Shown here: positions 11,835 to 21,843 of the stretch, piece after piece
Layout: every line of letters begins with the position of its first letter
Numbering within the stretch: position 1 is the first letter of the stretch
Assembly: GCF_001039355.2 (NCBI RefSeq)
Contig: NW_019773925.1
Span: 214,407-237,050 of the forward strand
DNA from: Lingula anatina
Lineage: Eukaryota; Brachiopoda; Lingulata; Lingulida; Lingulidae
Direction: 5' to 3'
DNA: 22,644 bases
Notes under the pieces: model-generated
Told to the model about the DNA's origin: nothing
What the model saw: the letters and a program-made list of their open reading frames with translations, nothing else
Database searches by the model: none
Made by a program: the position numbers and the translations under genes

Positions 11835-12413
11835 AAGAAAGGCATACAGGTCAGAGTAACAGAGCCAAGGTACCATACAATCTCATTAAAATCAAAGACA
11901 AAAACAGCATATATAAACAAAACAAATACCATAAATCAAAATAACAATACCTCACCCATGTCCACATATACATATATCATTCAATGTAACCCAGGTACTC
12001 ACCAACTATTTCAGTCTTAGAACACCAAGTAAGAAGAGCACCTATAAAATGTGTATCGTCAGTGATCCGAGTCCAGTAGTGAATGTCCAGAAAAAACCCA
12101 GTAACCGTATCACACAAGATGATGGCTCAACTATGAATGTCCAGTGACAGGATAGGTGGGTATAGGTAGTGGACAGGGGGCAGTGAGTGGGCAATGGAGC
12201 AGTTAGGGCAATTAGTGTGCCAAATAGTGACCAATAGTGACCAGTACGCTTGCGTGTCACCTAAGCTGCTATTATACTGTGATGTATATTGAGGAATACC
12301 TGTGCCCCGTTGTAAACAACAATAACACAAAGGGAGAAAGTGAAGGTCCTGATTTTACTTTACTCTCTACTCTCTATAATATTTTTCTTCTGATGACAGA
12401 AAACCTTGCTCTA
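11835..12413. other. Non-coding stretch with short internal repeats
   Basis: No gene recognised. There are short direct repeats: GAATGTCCAG twice (about 12080 and 12134) and AATAGTGACC twice in tandem at about 12225-12244. Three overlapping ORFs of 67-72 codons on both strands cover the same bases, which points to absence of stops by composition rather than coding. Confidence 0.45.
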
Positions 12414-12421
12414 AAATCCAT

Positions 12422-12427
12422 GGCAAC
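12422..12427 (+). promoter_or_regulatory. Possible RFX X-box half-site
   Basis: The sequence CCATGGCAAC at 12418-12427 carries the right half (GGCAAC) of the X-box consensus; the left half is degenerate. On its own this is weak. It is listed because two better matches follow within 600 bases. Confidence 0.25.
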
Positions 12428-12826
12428 AATCCAGAAATAAACAGAATAAACACTGATGGGATTGTGGCTCTTATAAAGAGTTAGTAATTTCTTTCAACAT
12501 CGATATGACATTTTTTCTAATCAATTACATTTGAAAGGTCATGGTTTAAATAATCCGAAGCATAAGAGAGATTCAGAAGATTTCTTTGCTGAAAATGTTA
12601 CATTTAGCAGATGTTAGTACAGTATTTTTATAATTTTGATCTATAAGATTTCTTGGCAGCAATATTTTGGAAGGTTGGATTATTCATACACTATTCTCAA
12701 AAAATTAGGAATTGATAAAAAAAAACAATGACACAGGATCACGTGTGTCTGCATACAAAAGCTCATGTCACATATCTGGGTTAGACAAAAATGGTATATA
12801 CAGATTCCTAGAGGTCAGTTCTGAAT

Positions 12827-12840
12827 GTCGCCATGGCATA
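12827..12840. promoter_or_regulatory. X-box-like motif GTCGCCATGGCATA
   Basis: It matches the RFX consensus GTNRCC-NN-RGYAAC at all positions except two near the right end. It lies 174 bases before the stronger site. RFX factors bind such imperfect inverted repeats, notably at promoters of ciliary genes. The motif is seen; binding is inferred. Confidence 0.35.
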
Positions 12841-13000
12841 ATAATCTTGACAAGAAATAAAAATTTATTGCAAATGAAAATTGTTCCGAGTGAAAAATGG
12901 TGCCCAGAGGAAGTTGACACAAAGATTGAACAGTTCTCGTTTGGGGGACAATATACCTGTTGCTAACCATACCCCTAGCCTCTTGGTTGCGATATAATCA

Positions 13001-13014
13001 GTTACCATGGCAAC
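13001..13014. promoter_or_regulatory. RFX X-box GTTACCATGGCAAC
   Basis: A full match to the X-box pattern GTNRCC-NN-RGYAAC, one base away from the perfect palindrome GTTGCCATGGCAAC. Matches this good are rare by chance. RFX-family sites are known in promoters of ciliary genes and in other animal regulatory elements. No start codon with convincing coding sequence lies beside it, so the target gene, if any, is unknown. Confidence 0.5.
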
Positions 13015-14588
13015 AAATGTGGACGCCTGTCAAACTTAACATGCATAAAGGAAAGTTTTGATACTGCCATTGAGTAATGCTATAGAAATGTACATCATTT
13101 ATCAAACCTTTCATGAAAGCTAATTTCCAGACAGATCATAATCTGTCGCAAAATATTTTCATTCTGAACTAGATTTCTGAAGGCAAATATAATATTTCTT
13201 CATTTTCCTTATCAAATCACACCCTTTTCGTGTTTTTTTCTCTTTGGTATTTTCATAGTTATTACCCTATTGTCAAAAAACTAATAAAATTGAAATGTGC
13301 AGAAAACCTCACAAATACTGCATGTGTCCATATAACCTTAAAACTTGAATGTTAAAATATGGAAAATACTTGTATAACACACTTGTTTATATATCCATGT
13401 TAATCAATATAAATTCTGCATCATGGTTCAAATGACTATACTAATATATTTTATATCTAAACTATATAATAAATATTTATACATAAAACCAACACTCTCA
13501 GAATAAATTGGAGCAACTTAAAAAAGCTGCACAAGTCTTTGCTAGGCTCCCAACATAGATAAAAATGACCTAGAAATCGGTTGACTTTCTTACCAGATTA
13601 TCTGCCCATTTCACATTCAAGCAACTCGCAACAAAGGGCCAATACAACCTGTCACAGGACAACCCATGAGGTCTTCATTTGACTCTAAATGCTACCAAAT
13701 TAATCACTGTGACATTGAATAAAAACAACCTAATCTGTTTAGTCCCCAGGAGATTATAATCTTAATGTCGGCAAATCTACTGAAGATTTAAGTTTTATCA
13801 AAATGAAGGTTATATTTTATTAAGTTGTTTATTTTCATGAAGATTCAAGACGATGAGGACTTTTTAACTAAGGCCTTGTATGGGTATTTCTTAAAGAATA
13901 CATATCAGCTGGATAATTCTCTTTGAAAATTGAGAAAGTAATGGTGAAATAATACAAAAATGGAGAATATCCTTAAATGACAGACATGGATAGCGCTCAG
14001 TTTAATTATTTATGGGAGTTTGAATGCATTCACACAAGTACAAAATTTAAACAAAATAAATAAATAAATAAACAAATAAATAACATAACATTACAAAACA
14101 AACAATGGTATTAAAAAAAAAACAAAGTTGATGTTATTTAAAACACTATGGTTAAATATTCTAGATCAAGTTCAAAAATTAAAATAAAAAGAAAGACATA
14201 TTATACTCATAAGTACTAAAAACAGTAATCAAGTTATACTAAAAACTTTTCCCTGCTGGAAAAAAACCTCACCAGGCTATCAGTTTACAAGAAATCTGAT
14301 ACATGACAAAAACATAATTTTGTATCTCCCAGTGAGATGTTTTATTCCCAGCAAACAAGTCCACAACAGGCATCCAATCCCTGCCAACAAAGGTTTGAAA
14401 AAAGACAAATTTTGTCCTAATTATGGCTGCCCGAGTGCACTTCTCTATTTTCAGTGGTGCAGTCACTGATGCGGTCATCTGCCTCTGTCATAATAAAGGA
14501 CATGGCACTTACATCAATCACGTCTTGTGAAGTAAAAAATAACAGACAACAGCACATCCATAATAAGAAGACATGTTAATCAATCAAG
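13015..14588. other. AT-rich non-coding stretch
   Basis: No gene recognised. A somewhat less AT-rich patch at about 13600-13770 includes a perfect 12-bp palindrome, AGATTATAATCT, at 13751-13762. An interrupted (AAAT)n run lies at about 14053-14082. A 69-codon minus-strand ORF at 14269-14478 has no recognisable motif. Confidence 0.5.
14053..14082. repeat. Interrupted (AAAT)n microsatellite
   Basis: About seven AAAT-like units with one AAAC interruption. Confidence 0.85.
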
Positions 14589-14779
14589 AAAAAAATTGAA
14601 ATTACTCCAACATCTATATGTTACTTTCTTGGTACAGTAAAATATCAACAAATAAAACAATTCTATTCCCTCAGCTAAAGAGTAACATGAAATAATATAT
14701 AAAAATGTCATATAAATCCAATGTACCTCAAGTTTGCCTAATAGTCACCTTTTAATAAAGATTCTTAAGCCAGGAGATG

Positions 14780-14782
<3 letters not shown>

Positions 14783-14820
<38 letters not shown>
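14783..14820. repeat. (GT)19 microsatellite, copy A
   Basis: An uninterrupted run followed by GGAGGGGTGGGGGGAGG. The equivalent tract in copy B is two units longer, a typical allelic length difference. Confidence 0.97.
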
Positions 14821-14822
<2 letters not shown>

Positions 14823-15484
14823 AGGGGTGGGGGGAGGTTAAAGTATGGCAGCTGTGAAAGAGCCAAGTAAAGGTAACAGTCATCATTTTCAGTTTGGAGA
14901 AGGGGAGTTATATAGTGATATCTGACACCCATTAGGTGAGGTGTTTGCGTGTGATCCATAAAAAGGGGGTGGGCCTCTCACCAATATCCTTTTCTACTAT
15001 TATCCACTGAAAATCCACCATATTCCACTAGGACCAAATCCTATTATAGTAAAATTTATCGTAACCGATGAAAGGTAATTGAAATTGATTAAAAAGCACT
15101 TAAATTACTTTATTCAGTGAGTATAAAATTATCATTTTTTTTAATTTGAACAATTCTTTAAGGATGCTTGCTAATGTCAATGTTAGTATTCTGATATACT
15201 GAAACACTTTTCAAAGGGTTTTTTAATATTCACCAAATCTAAAAAGAAAGTCAACTTTCAAAGCCCAACATATGACTAGAGTAGGTTCTGTAATACTCCA
15301 TAAGAAAGTTTTTCTCTTTTGCCAAGAAACCTGCTGAAATTAACATTAAAAGTCAGCCTACATCTTTTAGCAGACAATCCATACTGTAACTCAAAACAGT
15401 CCAATGCTCTGGCTATATTACAGCTGGAACACTTTCTAATAACTGGAAATATGCCGAAAGGTGAAAAAAACCTGAATTCTCAAT

Positions 15485-15645
15485 GGCAAAGCCAGAGGTA
15501 GAGAGAACAGGTGGTCAAAACAGCACATTTCTACCACTTACTCCATCAAGTGATCACCAGAAGCTATATCACATAGCAGGGACTGAACCTTGACGTGTGA
15601 AGCTACTCTGCTGTCAGAGCCACAATGGACGAACATTTTCCTTTG
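15485..15645 (-). mobile_element. tRNA-derived SINE-like element (uninterrupted copy)
   Basis: Read on the minus strand, GTGGCTCTGACAGCAGAGTA (15604-15623) resembles the D-arm/box A part of a tRNA. It is followed after a tRNA-like spacing by GGTTCAGTCCC (15579-15589), one mismatch from the RNA polymerase III box B consensus GGTTCRANNCC. A non-tRNA body follows toward 15485. This layout is that of tRNA-derived SINEs, transcribed by polymerase III and mobilised by partner LINE machinery. I cannot assign a family or define the ends; the coordinates are approximate. The element is uninterrupted here but split by an insertion in copy B. Confidence 0.5.
15531..15541. other. Empty target site for the 742-bp insertion
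   Basis: The 11 bases CTACCACTTAC occur once here. In copy B they occur on both sides of the insertion (18975-18985 and 19728-19738). This is the pre-insertion state, and it shows that copy B gained the element rather than copy A losing it. Confidence 0.85.
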
Positions 15646-15811
15646 ACTGATGGCTTAAAAACAACCCCAGATGAAAAACCGGGGGCCTCGCATCTTGTAA
15701 TAACTTGGAGAGAATGTCTTTAGATTTTTGGCAAAATAAGAAAGAAAAATTGCACCTTCCACAACAAAAACTTCATTTTCACTAGTAAGAAGACATCTAT
15801 ATAATATATAT

Positions 15812-15984
15812 CTGGGGTAGCTCTAGCAATTTTTTTCGCTTAGCCAAATCACCACATTTTTGTCAATTTGTTATCAAAATGGTTAAAATTTGGCTAAAAC
15901 ATGTCAAATCAAGCCCCTTTTCTTTAGCCAATTTAAGTCAGTTTTAGCATTTGGCTAAATTGGCGAGTGTTAGCGCTACCCCAG
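15812..15984. mobile_element. 173-bp MITE with terminal inverted repeats, copy A
   Basis: The left end CTGGGGTAGCTCTAGCA and the reverse complement of the right end, CTGGGGTAGCGCTAACA, match at 15 of 17 positions. The interior is AT-rich and repeats TTTGGCTAAA-like words in both orientations. Its flanks are TATATAT on both sides, so the target-site duplication cannot be read uniquely in this TA-rich site. The small size, inverted termini and absence of coding capacity indicate a non-autonomous DNA transposon. The superfamily is undetermined. A 75-codon ORF starting inside it (15951-16178) is incidental. Confidence 0.8.
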
Positions 15985-17656
15985 TATATATATACTGGAA
16001 AAAAGTTTATTCAATATGCAAATTAGTAATTAAATTTATGAAAAAAAATCCCCTTCATAATCAATTACATAATAATCACGATATTTCCTTCGGTGTGTTT
16101 CTTTATTTCAGCTGCCCACAACAAATTATGCCTTTTTTACTCCATTATAATCCCAAGGCAAAAAGCAGGTGGAAATAATTAACTTAGTTGACATACAGAT
16201 GTTTTTAACAATACAATACATGAGGTTTTGGGTGATTTCACTTTCCATATGCCTTGTGGCTATCAGTGGCCGAACAATGGAAAAAATCCTGACCATTGTA
16301 TGCTAATGTTCACTTCAATGGTCACATTAAACTCACTAATACAATAATCATTACTCAGTACTTCTGGAATACACTGGAAACTGTTTCTTGTATTATTTGT
16401 TTCTGTTTTGTTGATACAAAAAACTTACCACAAAAAATGAAGCTTTCTATTTAAAATACATCCATGATAGAAATAAACTTTTCTTCATCTTTAAAACTAT
16501 ATTGTAATGGACCAGGTATCTTTCTCTTATTCTAGTGTTTTAAAACCTGATCTTCCATGATATACATATAAATGCATCCACTTTTTTATTTAATCCAATC
16601 AATACAACATCTTGCATTCAGCAGAAAACACCTGTCCTTATATTAATCTTATTAAATTCATCCCTTTCTACCAGCATTTTGATGGGCTACTTTTTTGTTA
16701 AGTTTACAATCCCGTTAAAAACAACATGCTCTTTTTTTTCAGCCTCTTTTAAAACCATGTCTCCTTCACAATAGCTTAAAAGGATTTTCATTATTAAACC
16801 CCCCTCCTGAGATGACTCAAATTATTTTATCATTACTAGTCAACCTTGGGGATGGCTGATGCCCTACAAAAGTGGTGCCCCAGCAGTATCTCATAATATT
16901 TTCATTACTTTTCAACACCGAGGTCTACAAGTTAATTGAATCTCTCCAAGGAAAAAAGTGCAGGTGTTTGAAGTTACAACTTGAGGGGCACTTTAAGCAG
17001 TGGTAATTTTAATTTGGTAATGAAACGATGATTGCACATGTATATGTTATTTTTTCCAGAGCAATGCTTGAGCATGGATGGGCCCAGATAATTAACTGAT
17101 CTGCTTTTTTTTTTTTTACCAAGCCCCTTGAAAAAGTTTGAAGAAATTCCCTTTTTACTATGTGACTATATTTACTGACTGTATCTATACATTCTTTGAT
17201 TATAAAAAGAGGCAAATCTGCAATGGTTTAAAGTCTCTCTTTGAATCTATATATTTAAACCATTTTACATAAACTTTGGTACAAAATATTCAATCATAGG
17301 CAAAAATAAGAAATGAAGATCCAGATAATTTGATGGGTGAACTGAGTGAAACTTGAAAAATACAAGTAAATATTTTCTACCTGAACATCTGTGTGAGATC
17401 TGCATATAAAAGCATATCACCTGTTTCCTTTCTTTAAATCACTGGGAAATTTTTACTCTACTTTCTCAAAATCTAAAAATCACCAGCACAAATATCAAAT
17501 CACTGAAGTATTCAAATGTCATGTTTGCCAACATTTCATTGTTCAAAAAGAAAATTACATAAAAAGTCAACTTCCCTAACATACATATAAATAAATGCAG
17601 AGATAATAACTATCTTCATTAGGTGAGATTTTAACGAAAACAAACACTGATTACAG

Positions 17657-18016
17657 TCATAAATGAAAAGGGCAATGATTCAATCCATTAAAGCCGTGCG
17701 TAGCGGTTGCAGTGACGCACCCATCAATTATCTGAGACCTAGATTTTTTAACGAAAACAAAGTCAGGGACACGGAAACGTAATCTCATCAGGGGAGTTTC
17801 ACCATCTATGACGAAACACGAAAACTGACCATCCAATGCCCATTCAATATCCATTAAAATATTTCAAAGCTGACCAGCAGTGGACACAGGCAGGTGGAGA
17901 ATGACACACTGACCACCTCTGCATCCAAGCTGACCGCTGGGGACGTCATCCTGTCAGGTGGATATCAAGACTTTCCTTGTCAACCATGGTCGCTTAACTG
18001 GCCATGTCATCCCAGC
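17657..18016. other. CpG-containing block with a 65-codon ORF on the minus strand
   Basis: This end of the duplicated block is less AT-rich and has many more CpG than its surroundings. A minus-strand ORF (17854 down to 17657, beginning MDIEWALDGQF) is open in both copies. The copies differ at three bases within it, two of them synonymous. An in-frame TGA lies just upstream of the ATG. The peptide matches no family I know and no splice structure is evident, so it may be chance, a single small exon, or old repeat. Four TGACC pentamers lie at 17826, 17871, 17910 and 17931. Confidence 0.25.
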
Positions 18017-18017
18017 N
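18017..18017. other. Ambiguous base at a contig join
   Basis: A single N lies exactly between the last base of copy A and the first base of copy B. Two contigs whose ends overlap by several kilobases appear to have been concatenated here instead of merged. Confidence 0.85.
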
Positions 18018-18217
18018 AAAAAAATTGAAATTACTCCAACATCTATATGTTACTTTCTTGGTACAGTAAAATATCAACAAATAAAACAATTCTATTCCCT
18101 CAGCTAAAGAGTAACATGAAATAATATATAAAAATGTCATATAAATCCAATGTACCTCAAGTTTGCCTAATAGTCACCTTTTAATAAAGATTAGCAATAT
18201 AGATAAGCCAGGAGATG

Positions 18218-18220
<3 letters not shown>

Positions 18221-18262
<42 letters not shown>
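18221..18262. repeat. (GT)21 microsatellite, copy B
   Basis: The same tract as 14783-14820 but two units longer. The His-Thr alternation in the minus-strand ORF at 18174-18401 is simply this repeat translated. Confidence 0.97.
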
Positions 18263-18264
<2 letters not shown>

Positions 18265-18924
18265 AGGGGTGGGGGGAGGTTAAAGTATGGCAGCTGTGAA
18301 AGAGCCAAGTAAAGGTAACAGTCATCATTTTCAGTTTGGAGAAGGGGAGTTATGTAGTGATATCTGACACCCATTAGGTGAGGTGTTTGCGAGTGATCCA
18401 TAAAAAGGGGGTGGGCCTCTCACCAATATCCTACTATTTCTACTATTATCCACTGAAAATCCACCATATTCCACTAGGACCAAATCCTATTATAGTTAAG
18501 TTCATCGTAACCGATGAAAGGTAATTGAAATTGATTAAAAAGCACTTAAATTACTTTATTCAGTGAGTATAAAATTATCATTTTTTTAATTTGAACAATT
18601 CTTTAAGGATGCTTGCTAATGTCAATGTTAGTATTCTGATATACTGAAACACTTTTCAAAGGGTTTTTTTAATATTCACCAAATCTAAAAAGAAAGTCAA
18701 CTTTCAAAGCCCAACATATGACTAGAGTAGGTTCTGTAATACTCCATAAGAAAGTTTTTCTCTTTTGCCAAGAAACCTGCTGAAATTAACATTAAAAGTC
18801 AGCCTACATCTTTTAGCAGACAATCCATACTGTAACTCAAAACAGTCCAATGCTCTAGCTATATTACAGCTGAAACACTTTCTAATAACTGGAAATATGC
18901 TGAAAGGTAAAAAAATGAATTCTC

Positions 18925-18985
18925 AATGGCAAAGCCAGAGGTAGAGAGAACAGGTGGTCAAAACAGCACATTTCTACCACTTACA
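18925..18985 (-). mobile_element. SINE-like element, 3' part (interrupted copy)
   Basis: Same sequence as 15481-15541 in copy A. The element is broken here by the insertion, and its tRNA-like part resumes at 19728. Confidence 0.5.
18975..18985. repeat. Target-site duplication, left (CTACCACTTAC)
   Basis: An 11-base direct repeat identical to 19728-19738 and present once in the empty allele. One or more terminal bases could belong to the element instead, so 11 is the maximum length. Confidence 0.85.
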
Positions 18986-19727
18986 GCACAGGTCTCAAAC
19001 TACTGCGCATGTGCGAAATGTACGCTGTTTGAAATAAACAAATGGTGAAATTGACAAAGCCTGCCAGTGTTTACCGTCTGGTTGATTTTATTTCATTAGC
19101 TCTCTGGTGTCTTTTTGAAAGTTTATATTAGAAATGTTCTATTGATTTTAAGTTGTAAAAAGTAAATCCGTCTGAAATCCTTAGAAAAAACATCTATTTT
19201 ACCTTCATTTTAAGGGGATTCCCATTGTATTTATAGTGTTATATGTGGCCCCAATGGGGATTTTCACACCTCCCCCACTCTTGATTAATAAAATTCTTCA
19301 TCTGGAGGAATGTGAATTACATTGCAAAATACATTGAAAATCGTAGGAAGGTTAACCGCAGATAATGCTGCGAGGATATTCTTAACAGTGGGGGAACTCG
19401 GCCAATATAAAATTTTTAATTTCGTTTTACGATTTTGGAGTGCCTGTTCTAATTTTTGAAAGAGAGGCAATGGAACCAAACAATGCGATACAATTTGTAA
19501 TCTCGTAAAAATTGCTATTTATATATTAAGGTCATAGCATGGAGTACATCGAAATGCGACTTGTTTATTATAATGACCTTAAATAATAATTAATATAAAA
19601 CAAACGATATAATACGTTCTTAACGTTAGCCTATTTATTAGCTTAATTGATTTTTTTTTCGTATTTGGAGATTAAAAACACAAAAGTTGTCTGGTTTCAT
19701 ATCGAGGCACTACGTTTCGTTCGTGTG
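18986..19727. mobile_element. 742-bp polymorphic insertion, probable non-autonomous transposon
   Basis: It is absent from copy A and flanked by an exact 11-bp target duplication, so it arrived by transposition. The left end contains CACAGGTCTCAAACTACTGC. The reverse complement of the right end begins CACACGAACGAAACGTAGTG. These agree only partly (CACA, AAAC, TA, TGC), so terminal inverted repeats are weak. CAGGTCTCAAAC resembles ends I associate with hAT elements, but hAT elements duplicate 8 bases, not 11. Duplications of 9-11 bases are typical of Mutator-like elements. There is no poly-A tail on either strand. No transposase is visible; the 64-codon minus-strand ORF at 19285-19479 is unrecognised. 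Confidence 0.75.
19526..19582. repeat. Inverted repeat TTAAGGTCAT ... ATGACCTTAA
   Basis: Perfect 10-bp arms at 19526-19535 and 19573-19582 with a 37-base loop, inside the insertion. Each arm contains AAGGTCA, an extended nuclear-receptor half-site. It may also be just a structural feature of the element. Confidence 0.7.
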
Positions 19728-19738
19728 CTACCACTTAC
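19728..19738. repeat. Target-site duplication, right (CTACCACTTAC)
   Basis: Second copy of the 11-base duplicated target. After it the sequence resumes as in copy A (TCCATCAAGTGATC). Confidence 0.85.
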
Positions 19739-19842
19739 TCCATCAAGTGATCACCAGAAGCTATATCACATAGCAGGGACTGAACCTTGACGTGTGAAGC
19801 TACTCTGCTGTCAGAGCCACAATGGAAGAACATTTCCCTTTG
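19739..19842 (-). mobile_element. SINE-like element, tRNA-like part (interrupted copy)
   Basis: Contains box B on the minus strand at 19776-19786 and the box A-like part at 19799-19819, the same as in copy A. It is separated from the rest of its body by the 742-bp insertion. Confidence 0.5.
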
Positions 19843-20009
19843 ACTGATGGCTTAAAAACAACCCCAGATGAAAAACCGGGGGCCTCGCATCTTGTAATAA
19901 CTTGGAGAGAATGTCTTTAGATTTTTGGCAAAATAAGAAAGAAAAATTGCACCTTCCACAACAAAAAACTTCATTTTCACTAGTAAGAAGACATCTATAT
20001 AATATATAT

Positions 20010-20182
20010 CTGGGGTAGCTCTAGCAATTTTTTTCGCTTAGCCAAATCACCACATTTTTGTCAATTTGTTATCAAAATGGTTATAATTTGGCTAAAACAT
20101 GTCAAATCAAGCCCCTTTTCTTTAGCCAATTTAAGTCAGTTTTAGCATTTGGCTAAACTGGCGAGTGTTAGCGCTACCCCAG
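20010..20182. mobile_element. 173-bp MITE, copy B
   Basis: Same element, same length and same TA-rich flanks as 15812-15984, with only a few base differences inside. Its presence in both copies places its insertion before the two sequences diverged. Confidence 0.8.
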
Positions 20183-21843
20183 TATATATATACTGGAAAA
20201 AAGTTTATTCAATATGCAAATTAGTAATTAAATTTACGAAAAAAAATCCCCTTCATAATCAATTACATAATAATCACGATATTTCCTTCAGTGTGTTTCT
20301 TTATTTCAGCTGCCCATAACAAATTATGCCTTTTTTACTCCATTATAATCCCAAGGCAAAAAGCAGGTGGAAATAATTAACTTAGTTGACATACAGATGT
20401 TTTTAACAATACAATACATGAGGTTTGGGGTGATTTCACTTTCCATATGCCTTGTGGCTATCAGTGGCCAAACAATGGAAAAAATCCTGACCATTGTATG
20501 CTAATGTGCACTTCAATGGTCACATTAAACTCACTAATACAATAATCATTACTCAGTACTTCTGGAATACACTGGAAACTGTTTCTTGTATTATTTGTTT
20601 CTGTTTTGTTGATACAAAAACTTACCACAAAAATGAAGCTTTCCATTAAAATAAATCCATGACAGAAATGAACTTTTGTTTATCTTTAAAACTATATTGT
20701 AATGTTCCAGGCATCTTCCTCTCATTCTAGTTTTTTAAAAACCTGATCTTCCATGATATACATATAAATGCATCCACTTTTTTATTTAATCCAATCAATA
20801 CAACATCTTGCATTCAGCAGAAAACACCTGTCCTTATATTAATCTTATTAAATTCATCCCTTTCTACCAGCATTTTGATGGGCTACTTTTTGTTAACTTT
20901 ACAATCCCGTTAAAAACAACATGCTCTTTTTTTTCAGCCTCTTTTAAAACCATGTCTCCTTCACAATAGCTTAAAAGGATTTTCATTATTAAACCCCCCT
21001 CCTGAGATGACTCAAATTATTTTATCATTACTAGTCAACCTTGGGGATGGCTGATGCCCTACAAAAGTGGTGCCCCAGCAGTATCTCATAATATTTTCAT
21101 TACTTTTCAACACCGAGGTCTACAAGTTAATTGAATCTCTCCAAGTGCAGGTGTTTGAAGTTACAACTTGAGGGGCACTTTAAGTAGTAGTAATTTTAAT
21201 TTTGTTAATGAAACGATGATTGCACATGTATTTGCTATTTTTCCAGAGCAATGCTTGTGCATGGATGGGCTCAGATAAAAATTAACTGATCTGCTTTTTT
21301 TTTACAAAGCCCCTTGAAAAAGTTTGAAGAAATCCCTTTTTTACTATGTGACTTTATTTACTGACTGGATCTGTACATTCTTTGATTATAAAAAGAGGCA
21401 AATTTGCAATGGTTAAAAGTCTCCCTGTGAATCTACATATTTAGACCACTTTACATAAACTTTGGTACAAAATATTCAATCAAAGGCAAAATATAAGAAA
21501 TGAAGATCCTGATAATTTGATGGGTGAACTGAGTTAAACTTGAAAAATACAAGAAAATATTTTCTACCTGAACATCTGTGTGAGATCTGCATACAAAAGC
21601 ATGTCATCTGTTTTCTTTCTTTAAATCATTGGAAAAGTTTTACTCTACTTTCTCAAAATCTAAAAATCACCAGCACAAATGTCAAATCACTAAAGTTTTC
21701 AAATGTCATGTTCACCAACATTTCATTGTTCAAAAAGAAAATTACATAAAAAGTCAACTTCCCTAACATACATATAAATAAATGCAGAGATAATAACTAT
21801 CTTCATTAGGTGAGATTTTAACGAAAACAAACACTGATTACAG

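Larger units (their letters stand above)
14589..18016. repeat. Duplicated block, pair 2 copy A
   Basis: It aligns end to end and in direct orientation with 18018-22203. The first base of copy B after the N corresponds to 14589, inside an identical seven-A run before TTGAAATTACTCC. The last bases (CATCCCAGC) correspond to CATCCCGGC ending at 22203. In the sampled stretch 16201-16320 there are 3 substitutions in 120 bases. Copy A is 3,428 bases and copy B 4,186; almost all the difference is one 753-base insertion in B. The block ends exactly at the ambiguous base, as expected for the clipped end of one haplotype contig. Confidence 0.95.

Noticed and set aside
12712-12966. 84-codon plus-strand ORF
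   Set aside because: Mixed amino-acid composition but no domain I recognise, no splice or promoter context and no second copy to test frame conservation. ORFs of this length are expected by chance in 22 kb.
15579-15623. Functional tRNA gene on the minus strand
   Set aside because: Box A- and box B-like sequences are present, but box A is disrupted, acceptor and anticodon stems do not form, and the sequence continues into a SINE-like body.
18174-18401. ORF with alternating His-Thr
   Set aside because: It is the translated (GT)n microsatellite.
18986-19727. Solo LTR or SINE/LINE insertion
   Set aside because: There are no TG...CA ends with a 4-6 bp duplication, and no poly-A or simple-repeat tail on either strand.
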